64,000 bases of DNA from Pacificoceanicola onchidii (lineage in GTDB: Bacteria > Pseudomonadota > Alphaproteobacteria > Rhodobacterales > Rhodobacteraceae): assembly GCF_004804335.1 (NCBI RefSeq), contig NZ_SRXY01000010.1, positions 1 through 64,000 of the forward strand. The letters are read 5' to 3'. Every line of letters begins with the position of its first letter. Position 1 is the stretch's first letter. A program made the translations under genes and the position numbers. Below are positions 24,426-32,929 of the stretch, in pieces. The notes under the pieces are model-generated. The model did not search any database. It was not told where the DNA came from and saw only the letters and a list, made by a program, of their open reading frames with translations.

Positions 24426-25985
24426 ATGGTTATGGCACCCGAAGGCAGGACGCGCGGTGGACGTCGCGGGCGCAGGTCAGCGGTCGACACCAGTGCCGCT
24501 CCCAAGCGTGACGTGAATTATCGCCAGCTGCGCAATCCATTCCCTGTGATGGATGTGTTTTCCACCGATGAAATCGCGAACATGCACGAAACTGCGCTCC
24601 GCACGTTGGAAGAGCTGGGGATGAAGGTGCTAAACGCTGAGGCGCGGGGTTATTTCGCCAAGGGCGGTGCCCGCGTCGATGAAAGCACCGAAATGGTCTA
24701 CATCGGCCGTGACATGGTGGTAGAAGCGCTGAGAACAGCACCGAAGTCCATCAACTGCCGCGCCGGCGCGCGCCATCGCGGTTTGGTGCTGGAGCTTGGG
24801 ACGATTGCCTTCCAGCCAGGGGCCGGGGCGCCACATGCCACCGATCTGGAACGAGGCCGTCGCCCCGGATCTGCACGCGATTACCGCGAATACACGCAGC
24901 TTGCGCATCACTTTGACGTCTTTCAAATGATGTCCCCTTCGGTCGAACCTCAGGACGTAGAAACGCATGTCCGCCACTACTTTACCACCGAAGCGCAGCT
25001 GACCCTGACGGATAAATTCCCGTTCCTTTTTTCGCGCGGCACGCCGCAGGCAATGGATAATTTCGAAATGCTGCGGGATTTCCGGGGCCTGTCGGATGAA
25101 GAGTTTATGGCCAACCCCCATGCCTATACGATCATCAACACCAACAGCCCCCGCACGCTTGATCTGCCGATGGCACAGGGCCTGATCGACTTTGCAAAGA
25201 ACGGCCAGATGAGCATCGTGACCCCGTTCACGCTGATGGGCGCTATGGCACCAATCACTGTGGCAGGCGCCATCACGCTTAGCCATGCCGAGGCTTTGGC
25301 CGCGATTGCATTGGTGCAATTGGTCAAGCCCGGCGCACCGATCTGCTATGGCACCTTCACGTCGAACGTCGACATGAAGTCAGGCGCGCCTGCCTTTGGC
25401 ACACCAACGCATTTCCAGGCTTCATTGGCTGCAGGCCAGCTGGCGCGTCTTATCGGCCTGCCGTGGCGCTCGGCCGCTGGGTCGGCGTCCAACATCAACG
25501 ATGTGCAGGCCGCCAACGAAAACCAGTTTGGCCTTTGGGGCTGTCTGATGGCGGGCGCGTCGGTGATCATCCACTCTGCCGGGTGGCTGGAAGGGGGGCT
25601 TAGCGTCTCTTACGAAAAATTGGTCACTGATGCCGAAGTCCTGAACATGGTAGCCGAGCTTTGCGCAGGCCGCGCTGCAAGCGCTGATGAGATTGGCTTT
25701 GACAACGCGCTACTGCATGTCGAACCCTCTGGTCATTTCTTTGCCTCACCGCAAACGATGGAGCGTTACAATACCGAGTTCTATGAACCCATTGTGCATG
25801 ACTATGCCAACTTCGGAACATGGACAGAACGTGGTGCTAAAGACGCCAACACCCGTGCCACCGCCGTCTGGAAAGGCATTCTTGAGGCCGACCAACGCCC
25901 CAAAGTTTCTGGTGATCGGGTCGAGGCATTGCAAGCATTCATCGCCAAACGCACAGCCGAGGGTGGTGCCCCGCCAGAAAGCTGA
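24426..25985 (+). CDS. MttB-family methyltransferase without pyrrolysine
   Basis: A 519-residue protein of the trimethylamine methyltransferase (MttB, COG5598) superfamily. Seen: FSTDEIANMHETALRTLEELGMKVL near the N-terminus, then GSARDYREYTQLAHHFD, and the barrel region HFQASLAAGQLARLIGLPW and NENQFGLWGCLMAGASVIIHSAGWLEGGL. There is no in-frame amber codon, so this is a non-pyrrolysine member. Such members demethylate quaternary amines (glycine betaine, proline betaine, carnitine) in other bacteria; the substrate here is unknown. An RGGRRGRRS N-terminal tail is typical of alphaproteobacterial members. No corrinoid protein is encoded nearby. It lies between the GcvT-type enzyme and the regulator. 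Confidence 0.87.
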   Translation: MVMAPEGRTRGGRRGRRSAVDTSAAPKRDVNYRQLRNPFPVMDVFSTDEIANMHETALRTLEELGMKVLNAEARGYFAKGGARVDESTEMVYIGRDMVVEALRTAPKSINCRAGARHRGLVLELGTIAFQPGAGAPHATDLERGRRPGSARDYREYTQLAHHFDVFQMMSPSVEPQDVETHVRHYFTTEAQLTLTDKFPFLFSRGTPQAMDNFEMLRDFRGLSDEEFMANPHAYTIINTNSPRTLDLPMAQGLIDFAKNGQMSIVTPFTLMGAMAPITVAGAITLSHAEALAAIALVQLVKPGAPICYGTFTSNVDMKSGAPAFGTPTHFQASLAAGQLARLIGLPWRSAAGSASNINDVQAANENQFGLWGCLMAGASVIIHSAGWLEGGLSVSYEKLVTDAEVLNMVAELCAGRAASADEIGFDNALLHVEPSGHFFASPQTMERYNTEFYEPIVHDYANFGTWTERGAKDANTRATAVWKGILEADQRPKVSGDRVEALQAFIAKRTAEGGAPPES

Positions 25986-26659
25986 TGGCAGAGCGCACCG
26001 CACCCAAGCTTGTCCGCGAAGACCCTGACCGGGAACCTCTTGTCGGGAACATCAAGGTCACACGCGAGGATTGGTTGAACCTTGCCCGCGATGTTTTGGT
26101 TCATGACGGCGTGGCAGAGCTGAAAATTCTGTCACTGGCCGAACGTCTGGATGTGTCGCGGTCCAGTTTCTATTGGTATTTCAAAAGCAAAAGCGACCTG
26201 CAGGAATCGCTTTTGGATGAATGGGAAAACCGAAACACCGGCCAAATCCTTGCACAGTGCAGGCTGCCTTCGCGCACAATCGCGGAAGCGGTTTCAAACT
26301 TCTTCCGGTGCTTTGTGGATTCTGACGGGTTTGATTCAGGTCTGGATTTTGCGATGCGTGAATGGTCGCGGCGCAACGCCAATGTCCGCGCCCGCATCGA
26401 CAAAGCGGATGCTACGCGCCTTGAGGCGGTGACTCAGCTTTTCCTGCGCCATGGCTATCCAGAGGAAGAGGCTGACATCCGCGCCCGTGTGATTTATTTC
26501 CAGCAGATCGGTTACCACGCGCTGGAGCTGCGCGAGAGTCTTGAAACGCGCCTCAGCCGGGTCGCGGGGTTCCTACGTGCCTTTACTGGGCAGGAACCCG
26601 ATGATCAGACGATGGATGAATTTTTGACCTACGCCCGCCTGAAAGGGCCCAAATCATGA
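25985..26659 (+). CDS. TetR/AcrR family regulator
   Basis: A 224-residue regulator. The DNA-binding domain (about 25-72) has LSLAERLDVSRSSFYWYFKSKSDLQESLL, the TetR helix-turn-helix. The C-terminal domain binds an unknown ligand. The ATG overlaps the mttB stop (TGATG), so it is translated with the demethylase genes and probably controls them through the two TAGACA-N4-TGTCCA dyads upstream of the operon. Its own stop overlaps the start of the broken next gene in the same way, showing that the operon once continued. Confidence 0.86.
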   Translation: MAERTAPKLVREDPDREPLVGNIKVTREDWLNLARDVLVHDGVAELKILSLAERLDVSRSSFYWYFKSKSDLQESLLDEWENRNTGQILAQCRLPSRTIAEAVSNFFRCFVDSDGFDSGLDFAMREWSRRNANVRARIDKADATRLEAVTQLFLRHGYPEEEADIRARVIYFQQIGYHALELRESLETRLSRVAGFLRAFTGQEPDDQTMDEFLTYARLKGPKS

Positions 26660-26715
26660 GCCGCGATTCCGCATATACATTGTTCCGCGAAGGGCTGTGA
26701 GGCGGCAAAGGGTGG
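26656..26715 (+). pseudogene. Truncated start of a sarcosine oxidase beta-like gene
   Basis: An ATG overlapping the regulator's stop opens MSRDSAYTLFREGL, then TGA, then in the same frame GGKGW. The stretch 'REGL-x-GGKGW' resembles the N-terminus of heterotetrameric sarcosine oxidase beta subunits as I remember it (for example GLSGNKGW). The TGA would be a nonsense change of an arginine codon. Homology stops at about 26715, where insertion-sequence debris starts. Overlap and stop are seen; the SoxB identity is inference from a very short stretch. Confidence 0.4.
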
Positions 26716-26984
26716 TGCTGTGCTACCGGAAGTGTCCCCGCTCGGGGCTAGATCTTTCGTCCTTTGATCACACAGACGGGCTGGATGCGCCTGGCAATTT
26801 CATGAGCGCTGCTGGAACCTTGTTCCCAATGGCGCTGTGCGGTCTTTCTTCGTTGTAGTCTCGGAGCCAAGCCTCCAACTTTTCGGCGGTATCTTCAAGG
26901 CCCATGAACCAATGAGCGTTCAGGCATTCAGATCGGAGTTCGCTGTTGAACGCCTCAATGTAGGCATTGTCGGTCGGCTTTCCC
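26716..26984 (-). pseudogene. IS3-family transposase, C-terminal fragment (minus strand)
   Basis: On the minus strand the frame gives GKPTDNAYIEAFN, then LRSECLNAHWFM, then YNEERPHSAIGNKVPAA, the end of the DDE integrase domain of IS3-family OrfB, with the last catalytic glutamate region present. The coding end is at 26768; the rest (to about 26716) is the element's end region. The upstream part of the gene is missing: at about 26984 it switches to an IS110-type sequence on the other strand. It is non-functional. Confidence 0.8.
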
Positions 26985-28029
26985 GGCCTTTGAGGCCACG
27001 GGCAATTATCACCGCGCGCTCGCCTACCGGCTTGGGGACGCCGGTTTCGATGTGAAGTTGGTGTCTTCGGTCGCATTGGCCCGTACCCGTGAGGCCTTGA
27101 ACAACAGTTGGGACAAGAACGACCCAAAGGATGCGCAGGTCATCCTGCACATGCTGCAGATCGGGAACGAACAGTTCAATCACGATCCACTGTTGTGCGG
27201 CACAAACGATCTTCAGGAATTGTCCAAAACGCACGACATCGTCTCCTGCTCGAAAACCGAGTTTAGGTATCGCACCCTGACTCACTATCTGCCGCTATAC
27301 TGGCCCGAGGCAGAACGCTTCCATTGCAGCTCGCGCAGTGACTGGTTCTTTGCCTTTCTCGAACGCGATCTTTCAGCGCATTTTATCTCTGTCATGGACC
27401 ACAAGGTATTCATTGCTGATGCCTGGGTAATAGTCGGCCGCAAAGCCTCGAAAGAACGTTTGCTTACAGATATTTATCAGACCGCCAAATACTCAGTGGG
27501 CCCGACAATTGCGAAGGACTCTGACGCTGCCAGGATGTTCCGCCTGGTCTTGAGTGAAGGGCGTAGTCTGATTGCTCAGCGTAACGAGATCGAGGACCGC
27601 GCCGTTGAACTGCTCAAGACTAACGACGACTATCAGCTGCTGACATCTATCCCGGGGATCGGGCCGATCAATGCGCTGACCATCCTGGCGGAGGCTGGCG
27701 ATTTGCGCCGCTTTCAGCATCACCGCCAATTCCTGAAGTTCTGTGACATGGACCTGGCAACCGCCCAGTCCGGGAAATTCCGCGGCCAGACCAAGTTGTC
27801 CAAATATGGAAACGCCCGACTGCGCCGCACACTCTGGATGGCGGGTCAGGTACCCATCATGCAAAAGACTAACAGCTTCCGCGACAAATTCGAACGTTAA
27901 ATCGCAAAAGATCGCCAAAACACCCATTTGCGCCGGAAGGCGTATACCGCAATCGCAGCCAAAATGGCCCGCACTGTGCACGGGATCATCAAACGTGGCG
28001 AACCTTATCGTCCCTTCTTTGAGGGATGA
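26985..28029 (+). pseudogene. IS110-family transposase, 5'-truncated with internal stop
   Basis: From about 26986 the plus frame reads AFEATGNYHRALAYRLG, then KNDPKDAQVILHML, the C-terminal part of the IS110 DEDD domain. Next come SIPGIGPINALTILAEAGDL and KLSKYGNARLRRTLWMA of the serine-containing transposase domain. The first ~60 residues are missing, so the first catalytic aspartate is lost. A TAA at 27898 interrupts the frame; beyond it the same frame continues with LRRKAYTAIAAKMARTVHGI and ends at a TGA (28027-28029), the expected tail. So there are at least two inactivating changes. Confidence 0.82.
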
Positions 28030-28284
28030 TCGACAGCAGAAGGACCTTTGTCTGTAAGGGCCGTATAGGCGAGCACTCGACCTCGTAGATAATGTTCAGG
28101 CCTTCTGCTCAACGACCTGAAGATCTCGTCTTAAGGACGGTGAGAGCCGCAAAAGAGTACTCTGTGTTTGTTATGGGAGAGACCTGTTGTTGACCAAAAC
28201 GCCAAACTGACACAAGTTCAAACGTGCTGGAACGCTTCAGCATGACAATGATCTGATGCTAACTCAACGTCATTGCGAAGGTGT

Positions 28285-28578
28285 TACGGAACCGAGTTCA
28301 CCAGCATGGCCATACTGCGATGGGTGCAGGAAACCAGGATCGGCTGGCATTACATCGCGCCGGGAAAGCCAACCCAGAACGCGCTCATCGAAAGCTTCAA
28401 CGGCAAGCTGCGCGACGAATGCTTGAATGAAACGCTCTTCCGCTCACTGGTCGAGGCCCGTGAAACGCTGGAAGCATGGCAAGAGGACTACAACAAACAA
28501 AGACCGCATTCGGCGTTGGGAAACCTGACGCCAACTGAATTTGCACAAAGAACGATGATGGACAAATTGGCCGCGTAG
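28285..28578 (+). pseudogene. IS3-family transposase, C-terminal fragment (plus strand)
   Basis: The frame gives [41 protein letters not shown] and [18 protein letters not shown], the end of an IS3-group OrfB that differs from the copy at 26.7 kb. The DNGTEF motif is broken at the left junction (the asparagine is replaced), so the element is truncated there. From 28030 to 28284 I see no gene. Confidence 0.82.
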
Positions 28579-28964
28579 GGCCATCAAACCAACCCTAAGG
28601 ACTCTCCGTGAGGTGGAGGAAACTTAGGGCTCGGGTCAAGCCGCACAGGCAAGTGAAGTGTTTCCAGTCGGCTGTCGGCATTTATGGTGTTTTCGGCTTA
28701 GAGCGCTGTCGGGAAGTCGCACGAAGTGTCAACCAGCCGAAACCAAAAGACTGATCCAGTCACGCGAAGGGGCAGGGCGACGGCCTCCGGGTTCGAGCCC
28801 GATATCTCGCCGCGCTTCAATTGCCTCGTCAGCGAGTAATGAACTCGCTCTTGGCAGCTAAGGGATGATTTTCTTTCTCTCCGTTCAAGTCACTCAGCAT
28901 ACCAGAAAAATGTCGAACAAGTTTGCGCCGCCGGACGTAGGCCCCAGTTGAAGATTTCTTCTAA
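28579..28964. other. Non-coding remainder of the IS-rich stretch
   Basis: No gene recognised. The first ~60 bases probably belong to the IS3 end. A tRNA T-loop-like GGGTTCGAGCCC at about 28790 has no matching cloverleaf around it. Confidence 0.4.
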
Positions 28965-28976
28965 TTCATATATCAT
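28965..28976. promoter_or_regulatory. GntR regulon operator, site a (gntR promoter)
   Basis: TTCATATATCAT, 22 bases upstream of the gntR start. Read on the other strand, CTATATGATATATGA is identical over 15 bases to site d at 42.7 kb. Confidence 0.6.
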
Positions 28977-28998
28977 ATAGTAAATAGAGGTAGATGAA

Positions 28999-29670
28999 AT
29001 GTCCATTTTGAAACAGATACCAAAACAAAGTCTGTCCGACCGCGTCTACATGGACCTTCGAACGGCGTTAATGGATGGCCAATTTGAACCTGGCGACAGG
29101 CTCAAGATCTCGGCACTGTCCGAAGAGTTAGGTGTGTCCTTGACGCCAGTTCGCGAGGCTCTGTTTCGGCTGGTCAGCGAACAGGCCCTGACCATGAAAA
29201 CGGCAACCGCGATTCACGTACCGGTTCTGGACGCGGAGGATCTGCTGCAAGTCAAATTAATTCGGCTTTCGCTGGAAGGGGACGCAGCGGCGGCGGCGGC
29301 GGCCAAAGCTCCGCCAAAACTTTTGCGTGACCTGAGGGCATTGCAAGATGACTTTCTGGACGTAGTGGCCACCGACGCCAAACGGGCGTCCCAGTTGAAC
29401 CGGCAGTTCCATTTCCAACTGGCAGAGGCGTCAGGTTGGGACATCGTGATGCACACCATTGCTAGCATGTGGGCAATGATCGGCCCAGTCCTGAACGAGT
29501 TCCACCGAACCGTGCCGACACGCGAATTGTCTGGAGAACACCGGCACGAGGCTGTTCTTGCCGCTTTGGAAGCCAAAGATCCGGAGGCAGCTCGGCAGGC
29601 TATCCGCCATGACATTGAATGGGGAGATAGAATTATCGACTGGTTGTCCAAACGCCAGGTGGCGGAATAG
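28999..29670 (+). CDS. GntR-family regulator (FadR/FCD subfamily)
   Basis: A 223-residue regulator. The N-terminal winged helix (about 8-75) has PGDRLKISALSEELGVSLTPVREALFRLVSEQAL. The C-terminal helical ligand domain (about 85-215) carries LNRQFHFQLAEASG and later HRHEAVLAALEAKD, with histidines placed as in the metal-containing FCD family. It lies before a large block of sugar/polyol-like genes. Four AT-rich dyads of one type lie at its own promoter and at three other promoters of the block, so it is the probable local repressor. Ligand unknown. Confidence 0.87.
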   Translation: MSILKQIPKQSLSDRVYMDLRTALMDGQFEPGDRLKISALSEELGVSLTPVREALFRLVSEQALTMKTATAIHVPVLDAEDLLQVKLIRLSLEGDAAAAAAAKAPPKLLRDLRALQDDFLDVVATDAKRASQLNRQFHFQLAEASGWDIVMHTIASMWAMIGPVLNEFHRTVPTRELSGEHRHEAVLAALEAKDPEAARQAIRHDIEWGDRIIDWLSKRQVAE

Positions 29671-29700
29671 GGCCGCGCTGCCGCGGCCCAGTCCTTTTTA
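29670..29700. terminator. Bidirectional terminator between gntR and the aldehyde dehydrogenase gene
   Basis: GGGCCGCG (29670-29677) pairs perfectly with CGCGGCCC (29682-29689) around CTGC, followed by AGTCCTTTTTA. The genes on either side converge here. Confidence 0.8.
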
Positions 29701-31194
29701 CAGCTCCATCCAAGTGGATTTGAGTTCGGTGTATTTGTCCAGCGCATGAGCTGAACGATCCCGACCATTGCCCGATTGCTTATACCCACCAAACGGCATG
29801 GTGATGTCGCCGCCGTCAAAGCAGTTGACCCAAACGCTGCCGGATCTCAGTTTGCGTGACACTTGATGCGCTTTTGAAAGGTCTTTCGTCCATACTGACG
29901 CAGCAAGGCCAAACTGGCTGTCATTCGCCGTTCGCACCGCTTCATCAACGTCTGTGACGTCAATGACAGACAGGACAGGTCCGAAAATTTCTTCTTGCGC
30001 GATGCGCATGTCGTTGCGGACACCTTCGAAAATGGTGGGTTCGATATAATAGCCACCGATATTCAGGTTTGCCCGATTGCCGCCAGTAGTAATTTCGGCG
30101 CCTTCGTTCTCTCCGATTTTGATGTAGTCGAGGACGCGGTTCATCTGATTTTCATCAACCATGGCACCCATTTTGGTATCTGGGTTCAAGGGATCGCCGG
30201 CAGAGATCTTGGACGCAGCTGCACGCACCTCGGACATGAATTCGTTTCGAATACCATTCTCTACAATAAGTCGAGACGGCGCGACGCAGACTTCGCCCTG
30301 ATTGAAGAACATGCTGTTTGTTACAGTCTCTGCGGCCTCACCGATGTCCTTGCAATCATTGAATACAATAAAAGGAGTCTTGCCACCGCATTCCAGCCAG
30401 ACCCGCTTCATGTTGGACTGGCCAGAGTATTGAAGAAACTTTTTGCCAATCTCGCCGGATCCGGTGAAGACCAGCGCATCGATGTCCATGTGCATTCCGA
30501 TGGATTGGCCCGCGGTTGGGCCAAACCCCGGCAACACGTTGAAAACACCGTCGGGCACGCCGGCTTCGGCGGCCAACTCTGCAATCCGCAGCGCAGTAAG
30601 CGGGGACTGTTCGGCCGGCTTCAGAATGACCGAATTGCCAGCCGCAAGGGCCGGGGCGACCTTCCACATCGACATCAACATGGGGAAATTCCACGGTGTC
30701 ACGGCTCCAACCACACCGATAGCTTCTCGGGTAATCATGCCAAGTGAGTTCGGTCCCGAAGGCGCAATTTCATCATAAACCTTGTCGCACCATTCTGCAT
30801 ACCATTGCAGGCACTCATACACCGCGCCGACATCAAAACCGGTGCTTTCGGCAATCGGTTTGCCCATATCTATAGTCTCAAGGACGGCGAGCTCGGCTGC
30901 GTTGTCTGCAAAGGCTTGAGCAAACCGCAACATGACTTTCTTGCGTTCCTTTGGCTCCATATCTGACCAGGTTCCGGCTTCGAAGACTTTTCGCGCCGCC
31001 CCAACGGCGAGATCAACATCCGGCGAATCGCACGAGGCAACTTGATTGAGAACTTTACCGTCACGCGGAGAAACGTTGTCAAAGGTTTCTCCGCTCACGG
31101 CGTCGACAAAGTTCCCATTAATGAACGCCTTTCCAATGAGATGCGTTGTATCGAGCACCGCATCAACCTCTTTTCTCGTTTTGAAATCAAGCAT
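29698..31194 (-). CDS. NAD(P)-dependent aldehyde dehydrogenase (PuuC/BetB-like)
   Basis: A 498-residue aldehyde dehydrogenase of normal length. Seen: GVVGAVTPWNFPM (cofactor region), KPAEQSPLTALRIAELA, FTGSGEIGK, LECGGKTPF with the general-base glutamate, and NQGEVCVAPSRL with the catalytic cysteine. The NQGEVC context is closer to gamma-glutamyl-aminobutyraldehyde dehydrogenase types than to succinate-semialdehyde types. It is divergent from the GMC oxidoreductase gene with operator site b between them, so an alcohol-to-aldehyde-to-acid sequence is plausible. The substrate is not known. Confidence 0.88.
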   Translation of the reverse strand: MLDFKTRKEVDAVLDTTHLIGKAFINGNFVDAVSGETFDNVSPRDGKVLNQVASCDSPDVDLAVGAARKVFEAGTWSDMEPKERKKVMLRFAQAFADNAAELAVLETIDMGKPIAESTGFDVGAVYECLQWYAEWCDKVYDEIAPSGPNSLGMITREAIGVVGAVTPWNFPMLMSMWKVAPALAAGNSVILKPAEQSPLTALRIAELAAEAGVPDGVFNVLPGFGPTAGQSIGMHMDIDALVFTGSGEIGKKFLQYSGQSNMKRVWLECGGKTPFIVFNDCKDIGEAAETVTNSMFFNQGEVCVAPSRLIVENGIRNEFMSEVRAAASKISAGDPLNPDTKMGAMVDENQMNRVLDYIKIGENEGAEITTGGNRANLNIGGYYIEPTIFEGVRNDMRIAQEEIFGPVLSVIDVTDVDEAVRTANDSQFGLAASVWTKDLSKAHQVSRKLRSGSVWVNCFDGGDITMPFGGYKQSGNGRDRSAHALDKYTELKSTWMEL

Positions 31195-31237
31195 GTTTGC
31201 CTCCGTTTCAGAATGTTGTTGTCAGCCTGTAATAAAT

Positions 31238-31249
31238 ATCATATATGAT
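31238..31249. promoter_or_regulatory. GntR regulon operator, site b (between aldehyde dehydrogenase and GMC oxidoreductase)
   Basis: ATCATATATGAT, a perfect 12-base palindrome in the 94-base divergent gap. Confidence 0.68.
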
Positions 31250-31288
31250 GTTTAAGCAAGCAAATTGATTGCCGCTGGGAGGACGAGA

Positions 31289-32881
31289 ATGCCTGATTAT
31301 ATCGTTGTAGGTGGAGGATCAGCCGGATGTACGGTCGCGGGTCGACTGGCCAGCGAAGGCGCCGGTTCTGTTCTACTGTTGGAGGCAGGCCCCAAAGACA
31401 CACATCCGTTGATCCATATCCCGGCAGGATTTGTGAAACTGCTTGGTGGCAAATACCTTACTGATTACAAAACCGAACCGCAGTCGCATTTGAATGGCGC
31501 AACCCCGTCTCTTCCTCAGGGGAACGTGCTCGGTGGCGGCGGTTCGGTGAATGCGGCGATCTATATTCGGGGGCAGAAGGCCGACTACGATGGCTGGGCG
31601 GAGGCCGGAGCGGACGGCTGGGCTTACAAGGATGTGTTGCCCTATTTTAAACGAGCGGAAGACAACAACCGACTGGCCGATGAGTTTCATGGGGTCGGCG
31701 GCCCGCTTGGGGTGTCTGACACTGGGAACGTGGACGAACTTACGCGCGCTTTCATCAAGTCCTGTCAGCAGATGGGGGAACCCTTCACAGCCGATTTCAA
31801 TGGCGTGCGGCAGCGAGGCGTAGGGATCAATCAGACGACGACTCGCAACAGACGGCGCTGTTCCGCCGCCGTAGCTTACCTGCCGCAGGGCAGGGCGTCT
31901 GGAGCGTTGGCCGTGCAAACAGGCGTGTTTGTGTCACGGATTATTATTGAGAACGATCGTGCTGTCGGGGTCGAGGTTCTAAACGGCAATGACCGCAAGA
32001 TCATCCGAGCCGACAAGGAGGTCATTATCGCTTCGGGCGCGTTGCAAACGCCCAAGCTTTTGATGCTGTCCGGCATTGGCCCCGAAGCGGAGTTGGCGCG
32101 ACACGGGATCACGATGACGCACAAGCTGGAGGGCGTGGGCCAAAATCTGCAGGATCACTTTGAAGCTGGAGCGATCCGCTATTGCACAGGGCGGTACGGC
32201 TATTACGGGCAGGATACAGGGTTCAATGCGATTAAGAACGGGTTGCAGTACTTGCTGTTCAGATCAGGGCCGGTGGCATCAAACGTGTCAGAGGCATGCT
32301 GCTTTCTGAACGTGGACAACCCGGATGATGAGCCAAACGTGCAACTACACTTTCTGCCGATCGTCTTTATGGAGAACGCGGATGCCAAGGATCTGAAAGC
32401 CGCAGGTGCCACGGTGAACCCCTGTGTCTTGCGACCCAAAAGCCGGGGTGAAGTTACATTGCGGTCGGGAAACCCTCGTGATCTGCCAAGGGTTGACCCA
32501 AACTTTTTCTCTGATCCCGATGACATCCGGCTTTCGGTGGCCGGGTTGCGCAAGGCGCAGGAAATTCTGGCTCAGGACGCTTTCAAGCCTTACGTCCAAG
32601 CCCGTGAAGCCTTCCCGGCTAAGACCGATGAAGCGGAACTGGTCGCCTATTGGAAGAAGCACGGCAAGACTGTCTATCACCCTGTAGGCACCTGCCGGAT
32701 GGGGCGCGACGAAATGGCCGTCGTTGACCCGGAATTGCGTGTCCATGGAATCGCGGGTCTGCGAGTTGTCGACAATTCCGTCATGCCCAACCTTGTATCA
32801 GGGAACACCAATGCGGCGGCGATCATGATTGGCGAGAAAGCCTCTGACCTGATTATGCGCCGGAACTCATTTGCTGCGTAA
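31289..32881 (+). CDS. GMC-family FAD oxidoreductase (choline/alcohol dehydrogenase-like)
   Basis: A 530-residue flavoprotein. It begins YIVVGGGSAGCTVAGRLA (FAD). Next is GNVLGGGGSVNAAIYIRG (GMC signature 1) and then ASGALQTPKLLMLSGIG (signature 2). The active-site region VYHPVGTCRMG near the C-terminus supplies the catalytic histidine and VSGNTNAAAIMIGEKA the asparagine. It oxidises an alcohol and passes electrons to the respiratory chain. The ATG at 31289 behind GGGAGGA was chosen over a TTG at 31265. Its position beside an aldehyde dehydrogenase suggests a polyol or amino-alcohol substrate, but it need not be choline. Confidence 0.88.
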   Translation: MPDYIVVGGGSAGCTVAGRLASEGAGSVLLLEAGPKDTHPLIHIPAGFVKLLGGKYLTDYKTEPQSHLNGATPSLPQGNVLGGGGSVNAAIYIRGQKADYDGWAEAGADGWAYKDVLPYFKRAEDNNRLADEFHGVGGPLGVSDTGNVDELTRAFIKSCQQMGEPFTADFNGVRQRGVGINQTTTRNRRRCSAAVAYLPQGRASGALAVQTGVFVSRIIIENDRAVGVEVLNGNDRKIIRADKEVIIASGALQTPKLLMLSGIGPEAELARHGITMTHKLEGVGQNLQDHFEAGAIRYCTGRYGYYGQDTGFNAIKNGLQYLLFRSGPVASNVSEACCFLNVDNPDDEPNVQLHFLPIVFMENADAKDLKAAGATVNPCVLRPKSRGEVTLRSGNPRDLPRVDPNFFSDPDDIRLSVAGLRKAQEILAQDAFKPYVQAREAFPAKTDEAELVAYWKKHGKTVYHPVGTCRMGRDEMAVVDPELRVHGIAGLRVVDNSVMPNLVSGNTNAAAIMIGEKASDLIMRRNSFAA

Positions 32882-32900
32882 CATACGCATGTCTCTCGAA

Positions 32901-32912
32901 ATCATATATGAT
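32901..32912. promoter_or_regulatory. GntR regulon operator, site c (transketolase promoter)
   Basis: ATCATATATGAT, identical to site b, 17 bases upstream of the transketolase start and overlapping a perfect TATAAT at 32912-32917. Confidence 0.68.
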
Positions 32913-32929
32913 ATAATACGGACGAAACG

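Noticed and set aside
24426-25985. Possible pyrrolysine-containing MttB
   Set aside because: The frame has no in-frame TAG; it is a full-length non-pyrrolysine homologue.
27743-28057. 104-codon frame overlapping the IS110 end
   Set aside because: It is an out-of-frame shadow; the true transposase frame continues past the TAA at 27898 to 28029.
28780-28810. tRNA T-loop-like GGGTTCGAGCCC
   Set aside because: No D-arm, anticodon arm or acceptor stem could be fitted around it.
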